Shown piece after piece: positions 10,326 to 21,085 of a stretch of DNA of 50,207 nt. Location of the stretch: positions 27,152,041 through 27,202,247 of the forward strand of contig NC_049984.1 of assembly GCF_000003815.2 (NCBI RefSeq), in the 5' to 3' direction. Each line of letters opens with the position of its first letter. Position 1 is the stretch's first letter. The notes below the pieces were generated by a model that was not told the origin of the DNA, searched no databases, and worked only from the letters and a program-made list of their open reading frames with translations. This DNA comes from Branchiostoma floridae (Eukaryota; Chordata; Leptocardii; Amphioxiformes; Branchiostomatidae). A program made the position numbers and the translations under genes.

Positions 10326-10921
10326 AGCCAGCGTTACCACGCTACCGACGACAGCCAAGAAGGCTAGACGAAGGAAGTGAGGCACACTGGCATGCGACCC
10401 CCAAGGACTTCTACCGTCAGGTGACTTTCCAGGCGTGCGATCTACTGATTGGCGAGCTGTCACAGAGATTTGATCAGGACTTTCTCAAACCTGTTGTTTC
10501 CATGGAGAAGGTCCGCCTAGAGGCTGCCAATGGTAATGACTTCTCAGGCCACATGGATGAGGTCATGTCTTCCGTATTCGCGAAAGACTTGGATCAGCGC
10601 AAGCTTACTATCCACCTCTCCATGCTCCCAGACATCACCAAGAAGGTAATCAGCATCCGCACCATCTGCTCCGCCATGTCAGCTGGGTCTCACCGCACAA
10701 CATTCTCAGAGACTCACAAACTGCTCCGGCTATACCTCACCATCCCCATTACATCCTCAACATCCGAGAGGGCGTTCTCGTCACTCAAGAGGCTCCACAC
10801 CTACCTCCGGTCGTCCATGACGGAACAGAGGCTGAACAACTGCATGTTGTTACATGTGCACAAGGACATTGTAGACACTATGGACTTGAATGCCATCGTC
10901 ACTGACTTTTTGTATCTCTGA
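10326..10921 (+). pseudogene. hAT transposase C-terminal exon (ZMYM1-like)
   Basis: Long open exon. It begins ALPRYRRQPRRLDEGS, continues PKDFYRQVTFQACDLLIGEL, and ends with the hAT C-terminal dimerisation motif LTIPITSSTSERAFSSLKRL followed by TYLRSSMTEQRLNNCMLLHV; the stop is at 10919-10921. Known: this region dimerises hAT transposases and is the most conserved part of ZMYM1-like hAT proteins. The BED/TTF zinc finger and the catalytic Asp residues should lie upstream but are not seen, so the copy is truncated or its other exons are lost. The frame is open for about 198 codons, suggesting slower decay than its neighbours. Confidence 0.75.
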
Positions 10922-11519
10922 ACGAAGAGCGTATGCGCTACTTCGGAAAGTAACATGTTAACGGATACTAAAGTTATAGAATGCCAAAGTAAATTCCACA
11001 GTCAAAGATGTAAAGGACCAAAAATGACAGATGTATTGTTCGGTATACCATACTGAATGTTTTTAGTAATTTGTTCAGTCTTACTGATCACTTAGATGTC
11101 ATACTGATGGCAACTTATTTTAGCGGAAGTTTTTTTAAATTTTTATATTCGTATCACTTTTTCAGAGGATGTTATCCGTATACTAAAGATACGGTCATTC
11201 CCATAAATATATCTACTTGCCAGGTACGTGCATGTTTGATATGTATGCATTGTAGTCTCCATTGCTTTTTAGTTCTTTTGCGTAGTATCATAGACTGACT
11301 GACATTTCAACCCCTTATCTTCGCATTTGCTGTTTGCCCTATGTAGATAACACTACCTGGGAGACCACAGATACAGATCCGAGTGGCTGATATTCAAAAG
11401 ATTTGGCGAGTAAATTGCAAAATTTGTACTTATAATTTCTTCTAAAGAAAAAGTTCATTAATAAAACACAGAACAGATGATAAAAACAAAAATTAGTGCA
11501 AGGATTTATCTATACCATA
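10922..11519 (+). other. No gene seen
   Basis: AT-rich non-coding sequence after the hAT exon; no terminal inverted repeat recognised. Confidence 0.4.
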
Positions 11520-12867
11520 ATATACTGCCCTCTTCACAGGAGTTCTCGAGGATCATGGACATGCCCAAGGACCCAAGGCTCTATAACAACTATAAAGCAG
11601 CTGCCAGACAATGGGTCGTGAAGTTCCGAGATACTACATACCTCGAAGATTGTCCGCCATACATGCACTGGAAGACCCATACTTTTTCACTAATTCTTTT
11701 CTTAAACTTTACTGTCATCTTTTCACAAAAGGAAATAATAATAAAAAAGACTTCTAACAGACAGTCCTTTCCATGCACCAGGCATATGTTTCTGCCATGG
11801 GAGGAGCTCGACCACACCCAGTTGCTCCCCGCGCCAATAAGCCCTCAACTGGCTCAAGCAAAATCAAGATGGCTGGAGATCCTTGGCTACAAAGATGTAA
11901 ATATATAAACGAATATTTTCTTTAGCTGTAGCAGTTGGAAAGCTGTCCACATCACATATTATAACAAAACAGTGTGAACAACATGGAAACAATCCAAACA
12001 TGTGTCTTTTGGGGCACGATGTTGTCACACACAATGAAATAACAAATGAATACAGTTACTGTAGTACTGGCTATTGCTCAACTCAAATTAACTTACTGGC
12101 CTGACATGTCTTTTTTCTGCAGTACCATCAGATCATTCGAAACGCAAGGGAGTACAAGGTCGTCGCTCTACTGAGCAAACGCTGTTGGGCTCTGGTACTA
12201 CAAGTGTTCCAACTGTGCTAGAGCAATTCAATTGCAACAAAGGACAGACAGGCAACAGTCCTGATGTTTCGACCTTTCAAAGGCCTGCTGGAAAAGGACA
12301 TCTTCCAGTGGCTATCGAAGAAATGCCATAGTACCACAGGGAGCAGGGATGAACGTTAAGACATTGGTGGCGAGTCTTTCCTGTGACAGTGTTGAGCAGG
12401 TATGCATATTGTAATACATCTGTACAGGTCAGCAATGTACGTCATGGAATACGAAAACCGAGACCTATTTGCGGTGATCAATGAGCTGAGCAGAAAAAGG
12501 AAAACATGGGACCAAATACGGCACAAGAAAGAGCCACCTAGCAAGGTTTGTCCGATATAGTATACAATTACAAATGAGACCAGTCAGTCAGGAAGGAGTG
12601 GACTTCTCAAAACACCTGTACGTACCTGAAGTGGACATCACAACAGGCAAAATCCATCATGAACGTGAAGACCATAATCACATACTGAAGCGGATTGCAA
12701 AGCACACGAGAGACGCGGGTCATGACGCTATAAATGTTCGTAGGTTTGATGAGGCCATGTTACCAGACAAAACAGACCTCGGACATGCTGCTTTGGTCGG
12801 CCTGCGCAAGCAGTCTGTAAGTGATGCGGAGATCTTTGTCGAAGATCTTAAAGACAATTGTGTTTAA
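11520..12867 (+). pseudogene. Multi-exon remnant of an unidentified transposon-like gene
   Basis: A series of coding islands on the plus strand. At 11540-11653: EFSRIMDMPKDPRLYNNYKA. After acceptor CATGCACCAG near 11780: AYVSAMGGARPHPVAPRANK. After CTGCAG near 12121: a Ser/Thr-rich stretch. At about 12430-12546: YVMEYENRDLFAVINELSRK. At 12574-12867: SKHLYVPEVDITTGKIHHER, EDHNHILKRIAKHTRD, then LRKQSVSDAEIF. The HEREDHxHxLKRI and RKQSVxDAE blocks recall uncharacterised proteins repeated in cnidarian and amphioxus genomes (recall). It could be the N-terminal part of the gene that ends in the DDE exon at 13.2 kb. No function assigned. Confidence 0.35.
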
Positions 12868-13206
12868 ACATGTCTACAATCACCCTATCTGTAATGATTT
12901 ACTGTATACATTCCAATTATATGCTCTTCTTATTCTTATGTATGTGAGGAACTGGCCTTGGGAGTCGCTCTCCAGCAGACATATATTACCTATTGATGCT
13001 TTTTCGCCCACAGTCCGACATGCCCAAGATAAGACGACAAATGGTGTCGGAAATCAAGCACAAGAAGTTGAGAAGTCCTCCGTAGAATACCATGCGATCA
13101 ATTAATGGTAAAATTACTATTTTCTTTATTCTTAAATGTGTCAAAAGCATTCATAACACCAGCCTTAATCTTTTTTCCTTGTTTACATTGAAAACTACAT
13201 GATAAA

Positions 13207-13700
13207 CATGGCCTTGGGCTGCCACCCAAGTTTGTGTTCAGAAGAAAGGGCATGATTCTGCAAAATAAGCTAAATCATCCAGAGGGGGTGTCGACGCATT
13301 GGAGCCCTAAGGTATCGTACATGCTAGATACGATGAAGGCCACAGTCAAAACCTTGCCAAACTTGATGGCCCAGAACATGTCCAGCCAACGACAGTGGGC
13401 CATTAACATCCTCGACGACTATTCCGTCCATGTGACCGAGGAAATCAGGAAGGATCTATTGGTCCGGGGTTACATCCTTGTCTGCATGGGTGGCGGAGTA
13501 ACAGGGGATGTACTAGTGAATGACACTCATATCCACCATCCCTTGAGAGTGGCCCACAGGAAGAGGGAATCTGCGCTCACCATACTTCAGCTCTCAGAAG
13601 ATCCACTGAAGATACAATCCCCTACCAGATCTCCATGGCATTGAAGGAGAACTTCATCTCAAATGCCTTAAATGGAAGCGAGGACCTAACATTACTTTCA
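13207..13700 (+). pseudogene. DDE-type endonuclease/transposase fragment
   Basis: The frame encodes GLGLPPKFVFRRKGM, then SSQRQWAINILDDYSVHVTE (candidate first catalytic Asp in LDDYSVH), YILVCMGGGVTGDVLVNDTH (second candidate Asp in NDTHIHH) and DPLKIQSPTR. The frame ends at 13644, but a shift near 13620 restores ISMALKENFISNALNGSEDL. Known: DDE endonucleases cut and join transposon ends with acidic residues; the D-D-Y/N-x-x-H and G-G-G-V-T-G-x-x-x-x-N-D-T spacing fits a DDE superfamily-like family common in corals and amphioxus (recall). The third acidic residue is not identified and the C-terminus is frameshifted. Confidence 0.5.
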
Positions 13701-14625
13701 CTGTGCTGCACACAGTATCTACATAAGAGCTTTTATTTACTTCCAGGTTCAGGTGAAGTGGGCAGGCAAGTGGCCAGGAAGGCAGCACGTGCATTATTCG
13801 GTTCCTCTTGAAGAAAACCCAGAGTAAACATCATTCCTACATCACTATAGGGAGGCAATTACTCTGAGTAAGGGGGTAACCCAAAAGGAAAGCGAGGTGA
13901 TACAATACCTCCGAACGGCCATTTCCACTGCCCTAGAAGAAGGTAGCCATAAGGCTGACCAGTATACCACCAAGGCCAGCCTGACCATCCATTTTCCACG
14001 CAGAGATTTTTTACAAGGTACTTATATTCAATATTACTAATATATGTACTTTGTCTCACTTTTACTACAAAAAAGTCGATTTTCAAGATCTCCTGCTTAT
14101 GTCATTCACAAGGAGCTTTGCCATCTTCTTCAAGGGCTTTTTTTTTTCATTCCAGTACTTTCGGCCCCTGAAGATTGTTGGGCGGCTGTTAAAGGGGTAA
14201 GGATATTCAATGTATTAGGTAGCATATAGTATTCCCCATTGGGAATTTGTTGCAATAAACACTCTTTGCTGCTCATATTAACCTTGTATCATATATAAGA
14301 CACACATATTGCTACCTATCAAAACATTACTGAAGACGAGGCTATATCTCAGTGGGTGCAATCATACATTAAGTATTTTTGTATATCAGGGGAAAGCATT
14401 CCTAACCTTTATATACCTCTTTTGACAAATATCAAAGTGTAGTTTTGTACCTGAAGCCAAAAACCATTCCTTACCTTTATATACCTTTGTGCAAATACCA
14501 AAGTTTATTTTTCTAACTCAGGACAAAGAAGACAACAAATCAAGATCTGGACAATAGAACAGGGCAACTGACAGCAACACAACCCAACTCCGGTACAAGT
14601 TTCACCACGGCACACCTATTGTCAG
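13701..14625 (+). other. Non-coding with a short palindromic TE-end-like motif
   Basis: No gene recognised. AGTATTCCCCATTGGGAAT at about 14229 closely matches AGTATTCCCAGTTGGGAAT at about 23049, so the two may be copies of one terminus. A segment near 14390-14515 is tandemly repeated (CATTCCTAACCTTTATATAC... and CATTCCTTACCTTTATATAC...). Confidence 0.35.
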
Positions 14626-15130
14626 AATGCGTCAGAGTCCCTGCGAAGAGTTGACTGTCAGCGTCTGGCCAATAGATGGCGACCACCAATGCCACGCCAG
14701 ACCTGGGTCCATGCGTTTCTTGCGTTGTTCTGGTACGATGTAATAATAAAAAAAAACAATCTGTGGTTGAAAGTTGGAGAGGAAGGAATAAATGTTGATT
14801 TCGATTCTGATCTTTCTGTAGCGTGTATCAAAGCCGATGGGAGACTCAATGCAAGGGGCAGTAGACGACTACAGCAGGACCTGTGTCTATCTAAGTGCAT
14901 CTGGACACAACACGGGTGCTCGAACCTTAAGCATGTTCCTCAGAGGTGCTGTAGAAAATGGACTCCCAAGCAGGATCCGCACGGATAGGGGCTCTGAGGA
15001 CAACGAGGTTGGGCGATTAATGGTTCGTCTGAGAGGCGAAGGACACAACGCTCACATAAAAGAAACATCCGTCCATAATGAACGTTTATGGCGTACCATG
15101 CGAAACACGGCCACAGACGGACAATCTGGT
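14626..15130 (+). pseudogene. Integrase-core (rve) transposase remnant
   Basis: Exon 14626-14732 encodes ESLRRVDCQRLANRWRPPMP. A second exon from 14822 reads AVDDYSRTCVYLSASG (first catalytic Asp), GAVENGLPSRIRTDRGSEDN (second Asp in RTDRG), and SVHNERLWR (candidate Glu). Known: retroviral-type integrase cores with this D-D-E layout and ESLRRVD...R-W-R leader occur in IS3EU/Ginger-like DNA transposons of fish and amphioxus (recall). In intact relatives the last motif is HNQRIERLW; here it looks about three codons shorter. The frame between the two exons is not continuous, so it is dead. Confidence 0.6.
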
Positions 15131-15960
15131 GGAAAAGGGCGGCTGGGTGGGGGTTTAGTACTCTGATCCTGTGCGTTGGTACCCAGGGAAAGTTGGTCAA
15201 GTATTCAAAGTACATTCACCCTGATCCATCTGCGGGGCAGTACAAGAGACCTACCAAGAAATATATTGCAGTCGTTTTGAAACCATGTACATGTATTATC
15301 ACAACAAACTTGGACGTGGTAACATGCAGTGATGGCAGGTATCCAATACCAACTTGATGAAAACTGTAGTGTGTTTGTGGAACTTCCGCTTTATGGAATA
15401 TGTGATGAAAATACATCAATTCAGGACAAGAAAGATGATGAAGTTTTCATCGCAGATGGAACACTTGTTGAGAATCCTGTGAAATTTGAATTTAGCCAAT
15501 ATACATTCACGCTGCAACGTATAGTTCAGAAGACCTTATAGAAGATAGAAGACCTTATCCGGTCCCTGTCCAAAGCCACCGACACATTAGGTGTTCCCCT
15601 TTTGAAGCCGGAGATGACCGGGATATGGACACAACAGAAAAAACATGTATATGGACACAACAGAAAAAACATGTAAAGTGCATCCAGGACCCACCAGGTC
15701 TGGAACTGTGCACCCTTACAGGAAACATCAAAGAGCGCAGCTGCTGCGTAGGTGTGGCCAGTGACATTGGGTAGCCACATCTACCTGAAAGAAAACTTTT
15801 AGAAACGTTTTAGCTGAAACTGAAGAAAACTTGCAAGAATAAAGGAATAACATTTGACATGCTCTTGCTGTGCGTCTCAGTTATCTTGTATATCTAAATG
15901 ACACCATTAGTGGCATTCCGCATAGATCACTTAGTACTAGTATTACTACTAGATTGACTT
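15131..15960. other. Non-coding; 26-bp tandem duplication
   Basis: No gene. A perfect 26-bp unit is present twice in tandem (15623-15648 and 15649-15674, beginning ATATGGACACAAC). Short ORFs here have no recognisable content. Confidence 0.45.
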
Positions 15961-16325
15961 TTTTGTAGGTGACTTTCCGGCCAGAACCTAACCTCTGCTT
16001 GGAGAGTACTTCCTATCATGAAACGAAACTCCCCTTGACTGTTACGTATTGTATGAAGGACAACGCCTCTTAGTTTCGCGATCTGGCCATCCGAGACAGT
16101 TACGCTCATGCAAGCAACTGAACCATGGTAAGACTTGTCAAGTTCCTTTTCTTGCAGTGTCTGTTGTTTAGTGTGCTTTGTGTCCAAACTATCTATTCTG
16201 GGGTCCCTCGTTAGCTAGGTTTTGAAATACATTGATGCATTGATTGCGTTCCATACATTTGTGTCCTTGAACTTGATCTATGTTGTGCACCGTACGAGTT
16301 GAGAATAAATGGAATGTGAACTTGA
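15960..16325 (+). repeat. LTR relic (family L), copy with AATAAA
   Basis: Ends with CTTGAACTTGATCTATGTTG...CACCGTAC, an AATAAA polyadenylation-type signal at about 16304 and GAATGTGAACTTGA. The same 3' block is found at 18.5-19.2 kb. Upstream text such as AAACTCCCCTTGA and the AACTGA...TGGTAAGA segment also recur in the 18.5 kb copy. These properties fit the R-U5 part of an LTR; termini and target duplications were not found, so solo-LTR status is inference. Confidence 0.4.
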
Positions 16326-17772
16326 AATCATTCTCAGCCACGCGCTATCGCGACGCTGCACGACAGAGCTCAAAATGGCGAGGGCGCACTAACCAGTGGA
16401 CGATGATCTGTTTGGCAAGGCCGTTACGGACGCAAAAAAAATATTCGGGGCTGCTTCAGTGGAAAACACTCCAAGTGCAAGCTAGTGTAGGTCACCTGCA
16501 GGGCGAGGCCGAACGACACAAGCTATAAGCCACGCTACTTGCCCTTGAGGCAAAGCCTGTGCATGACACCAGGTGATAGAGAAGAGTTGATGACATCTAT
16601 AGAGTATAAACTATCTTATGAAATGGTCAAATGACAGAGAAACCTGCGCTCAACTAACATGTGAATCCCACCACGTGCGCATACACAAGTCGCTGCCAAA
16701 TTCAATAACTCACAAGCATACACTACATGGGTTCAAGGACATAGAATCGCTATCACAGCAGGAGTTTGACCCATCACAGCCCAGACCAAGTCTTGGATGA
16801 CTCCGTAAATTCTACTGAAAATGCAGACACATCAGCTGTAAAAGACATACCTCCCCAAAAAAGGTCCACTGAATTCACTGAAAAAAAAGAGGTTCAATGC
16901 CAATCGCATCACAATCTGAGAACAAAAAATCTCACAAGAGTTCAGACGGAAAAGCTGTAAACTTTTCAATTCGAAGTGTCTGAAGAAGAAAATTATCAAA
17001 CCCAACATGTCTTCAAACACTCAAGTGAGTCAAAGTCAAAAGATCAATGTCAACCCTGCAGAAAAAGAAAACATCACTTTCAGTTCCCTCCACTTCATCA
17101 TCAGGCCATGACAGACACTGGACAGACACCTGCTCAGATTCTGATCATGATGAGGAGGTCGTAGTTGTACCTGAAATTCAACCTCACAAGCTGCACCCTG
17201 AACTGGCTAAGTTAGACCGACAAATCTGACAAAGGTACAAATGTAAGCTGACATATGAACAGCGTCCTAAGGCACTTCAAGTGTTTGTATCTGAATACAA
17301 ACGCAAAACTATTGTCAGATATATGCCACCCTCGTTAGATGCATTCATTAACTTCATGGCCAGTGGTCAAGTGAACCCTTACTAGAACACCTGAAGGAGC
17401 AATGCATTGGTTTGTCTTGTCTACCGTGAGTTAGCCGACACTGGGAAACCTGATTTCCCCTTCGAAAACTGGAAGTACAAAGGAAAGAACCAACAACAAC
17501 GCCTTCAGGAAAAAAAATGACAGGCAAATTCCTAGAGGCCAGCTAGAGGCATTTGCAGATGCTCACTATCAGGAAATTATGAACTTCCTACAAGTGGGCA
17601 TGTAGGTCAACTTAAATGTACAGCTTGGTTTCTTGCAAATTCATTACCAACTTTGGGCACAACAGGCCTACAGACTTGTACAGAATATTAATAGCTATAT
17701 AAAAAGGTAGAGTTGAACATAACTGTTATATATTAACATATTTTGTAGAACTCTGCGAACCCTGCGGTTGTC
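16326..17772 (+). pseudogene. Decayed coding-like region of unknown identity
   Basis: Several broken frames on the plus strand: at 16816-16960 a Lys/Glu-rich stretch; at 17047-17230 an acidic stretch (SDSDHDEEVVVVPEI) followed, past a TGA, by RYKCKLTYEQRPKALQVFV and YMPPSLDAFINFMASGQVNP; at about 17416-17520 YRELADTGKPDFPFENWKYK. The composition is protein-like and the segments are roughly consecutive, as in an old retroelement or host gene. No domain recognised. It lies between the LTR relic and a gag fragment. Confidence 0.3.
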
Positions 17773-18027
17773 GTGACATGGGATCAGAGGCTGCCGACGT
17801 TTTCGGGAAAGGACCCTTTCGAAGAGTGGTTGGAGGACGTCGACCGTACACTCAATTCGTGGAGCACGCCATCAAGCCAGAGGGCTAACTTGATTTTGCG
17901 TCACTTACAGGGGGATGCAAAACAAGAGGTGGCCTGCCTCACAACGAGAAAGAAAACGGACGTGAATGCCCTCCTCTCCGAGGCATATCGCGACCCCGCG
18001 GCCGTCACCGTCTCGCGTCTACCCTGA
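17773..18027 (+). pseudogene. Gypsy-type gag N-terminal fragment
   Basis: 84-codon open frame: RLPTFSGKDPFEEWLEDVDR, then ANLILRHLQGDAKQEV. It aligns by eye with the gag at 48281 (KLPKF...VEEWIDEAFQLF...LLCRQLEGEARRQV), including the P-x-F...EEW start and the L-x-G-x-A-x-x-x-V block of retrotransposon gag capsids. Known: gag forms the retrotransposon particle. It stops abruptly before the capsid C-terminal domain; no zinc knuckle, protease or RT follows. Confidence 0.55.
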
Positions 18028-18479
18028 CTGTGGTCAGTGGCCGGCCGTGAAAGTTAAGGTTGAGATGAGCCTACATATCACATCCAGCGCCCGATGGGTG
18101 AGGCGTTCAGAGTGCCAGATTTGCCGCCCCAACCTTGGCCCTTACCTGTACTTAACTAGTACTACTAGTACTTCAGAATTATAGAACAAAACATTGCAAA
18201 TTGATGATTCATCGATACAGCCAATTGTTTACTTCTAAATTACATTAAAAATTCTCGTCAGTTCCTACTGTTCAAGTGCGACCTCAATCGACACATAAAT
18301 CAGCAGTTCAGAATCCAAGAGAATGTAGCAAAACTAACAGGAAGGGTTACTGCAAAATTACCCTTTGCACCTGTCGGCAATTCAGTTACCAGCAAGGTGC
18401 AGCAGAAACTATTAAAAAGTATACATACAATTGTATGTGTGAAAACTTACTTATTCATCTCCTGGTGCTAGGAGTTGAT

Positions 18480-19200
18480 CTGGGTTGTACTGCTGTTCCC
18501 ATTGTAGCAAGGATAACTTTAGGCCCCAACCCCTTAGTGAATCGCCCCTGGGTGGAGCTTCTCCTGTCTTCAACGGAACTCCCCTTTGATCGTTACGTAA
18601 AGTTCCTTCTTTCATGACGTCACAATAAAAATGAGTCACCATGTCTCCGCCCCCAAGTCTAACTGTTGACCAATCTCAGACTTTCTGTTTGGCTACTTCT
18701 AAATTAGTATGCAAAACCTCGTATCTAATTGACCGCGTTTTTCTAATGGTCGCTCTCTTGGAACTTCTCTTCTTCGGCGCCCTCTTGGTTCATCCCATCT
18801 CTTCTTGAAGATCCCTTGGCTCTGAGACCAGCGTCTTCGGCTCCGGGTAGGCCGCTCGCCTTCGGACGGGCGGCCCGACCGCGTCTCCTTGACGGCGACA
18901 CTTTGGCTCATCCTTAGTTTTCAAAATAACCTAAATGTTTCGCGGACAGATTTTCCTACTGCATCCAAGCAACTGATTTCCTGGTAAGATTTGATGGTTC
19001 CTATATTCTGACGAGCGCTGTTGTGTTCCAAATTCGCCTCTTTTTGGGAGGGTCCCTGATAGTGTAAGTTAGGTTTGACATGCGAATGGAGTTGTATTTG
19101 ATGCATTGATATCTCATTGTATGCCTTGTACCTGTGCCTTGATCTTGAACAATGTTGTGAGCCGTACAAAGTCCGAATAAAAGGAATGTAAACTTGACAC
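18480..19200 (+). repeat. LTR relic (family L), second copy
   Basis: Downstream of the gag fragment. Contains CGGAACTCCCCTTTGATCGTTACGT, similar to the 15.96 kb copy, and ends CTTGATCTTGAACAATGTTG...GCCGTAC, GAATAAAAGGAATGTAAACTTGA, matching the R-U5-like block at 16263-16325. An extra ~300 bases (about 18650-18920) are absent from the first copy. Termini uncertain. Confidence 0.4.
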
Positions 19201-20558
19201 CTCATCTTGTTTGAGCCTTGGTTTATGGTGAGAGTTGAGAGAAATAGAGTAAACCAAATCCTAACCACTAGTTTAGACCTGAGGTCGTCCCATTCAAAGA
19301 GCGGGCTAGTGCGTAAAAGATCCTAACGCCGACCTTGACCTAAGACCTCTAAGTCTATTTGCCACACCATGGAATAATTGGAGTAAGCAGGTCCCTAGCA
19401 AGCTAGGCCCGCTTGATGTAATGATAGCTGACTAACAATATATTTCCTTACTTTTGCCTACCTTAACTGACCACTACCCCGGACTGTGGGCGAGGGTGTC
19501 ATCTCAAGTGACCGATTAGCGATATCTTCCCCCGTGATAAGTAAACACGCAGATGGCTAGAGCTCGGCCGACGGACGTCTTCTAAAACGATTCTTTGGCA
19601 GATAAAGACTGCTTGGTTTGAGAACCAGCGTAGGGAAAGCCTGTTTATTTGAACTTCACTGGTACCATCCCCAGGCCTTGGCTCTAGTCAGATGCTCTGT
19701 AGTAATAGAAATAATGATTAGTTATGGTACGTTATCAGATCGTTGACTGCACAAACCCGAGGGTAGTAAGTTGACATGTCAATCAAAGACAGAATGGGGT
19801 CATACGGAACAAATTCTCAAGACCTTTGTTAAACTTTGCCAATTCTTGAAGTGTTGTTTTGAATCTAGAAAAGATGCAAGTGTTAGAAGTACAATAATCA
19901 CTGAATGTGTGCTATACCAAGTGTTATCTTTGGACAAGTAATGATACCGGTTGTAACCTTTAAGACTTTCTCCTACGGTCCCAATGAATGACAGGGAGGC
20001 TGATTCGCATTTGTTATTCAGATTTGGCCAAGGGGAGGATCCCAAAAATTGACAAAATAAAAGTTGAAACTTTGGGAACTTCGACAGTCAGGAAGTCGGG
20101 AAAGCCTGACTCCAGGACTACACCTAAACGACCGAGCAGAAGGGCGGGTTAGCAGAGACTTCGACCGGACACTTGGCTTCAGAGTAGTGCTGCCGCTATC
20201 TTTGTAAAATAGACGACTTTGATTGGAATAAAGACATTGGACATCATCCTTGCCATTGTCTTCTCTCGGTTTACGACAACCGGTGGCCGGCTCCGTCCTC
20301 AACCATCGTTTACATGAAGACCAAAAAGACGTTTGAAACTGACGTAATAAAGACTCTGTGACTTTTCCCTCGGACACGACAACCGGTGACCGGCCCCGTC
20401 CGTCATCACCGTTTACACATGAATGTATTCACTCATACTGTTCAAAGTTCCGGTGGATAGTACGCTGCATGTGTGGCTATCTTGGCTGGGAACACTTGTG
20501 GAAGCCTTGGCCAGTCACTGATAACAAATTGTACGGGTTTGTTCCCTACAAATACGAT
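19201..20558. other. LTR/leader-like sequence with internal duplication
   Basis: No gene. Two related segments lie in tandem: about 20227-20318 and 20347-20422, each with AATAAAGAC, then CGACAACCGGTG.CCGGC(C/T)CCG and ending TTTACA(CA)TGA. The layout (polyadenylation-type signal, then a CGACAACCGGTGACC segment) recalls the U5/primer-binding region of LTR retrotransposons. No ORF. Confidence 0.3.
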
Positions 20559-21085
20559 TTGAACATCCAACAAACCCATCTAACTAAGCTGAACCAGCCC
20601 CCACTGAGCCAGAGGCACAGTCCCCGAAGTCTGGGTTTCCAAGAGGCTGGACAGCTGTAACAATAGACCTGACTAACAACCCCAGAGTAAGTTGGATGTT
20701 CTGCCACAAGCTAAAATGAACATCGATGTCATCAGCGATATCTCACGATTTGATCCGCCACCAATGATAACGTTTCATTGTAGATAAATATTGTTTTGGG
20801 AACCTCCTTTTATGGTCAGATGTTGCAAGCTGTGTTGAGTTCATTTCTGATAGATATTGACTTTGTCGACCAGACTACGAAACTTCTCTATCGGGGTTGC
20901 ACAGCTGTCGATGTGGTCTGCATTGATGTTTGCCTCATCTCAGGAGCTTCTGTACAGGAAATACAAATTAAGAACCAAGATTAGTTGTGTACTAGTAACA
21001 ATCAATTTTTCTTTTGCCAGTTGACACGAAATCAATGTCTTAGGTCTAGCAATAGCTGGTATTTTTAGCCAGCAGAGAGAAGTGC
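20559..21085. repeat. Dispersed ~500-bp repeat, copy 1
   Basis: Starts TTGAACATCCAACAAACCCA and matches 49715-50207 over most of its length with scattered differences, in the same orientation. Contains GAACATCCAAC near the start and its inverse GTTGGATGTTC about 130 bases on, then AGATATTGACTTTGTCGACC and TAGCTGGTATTTTTAGCC. No long ORF; identity unknown. The short inverted pair may be a terminal or subterminal repeat of a non-autonomous element. Confidence 0.6.
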
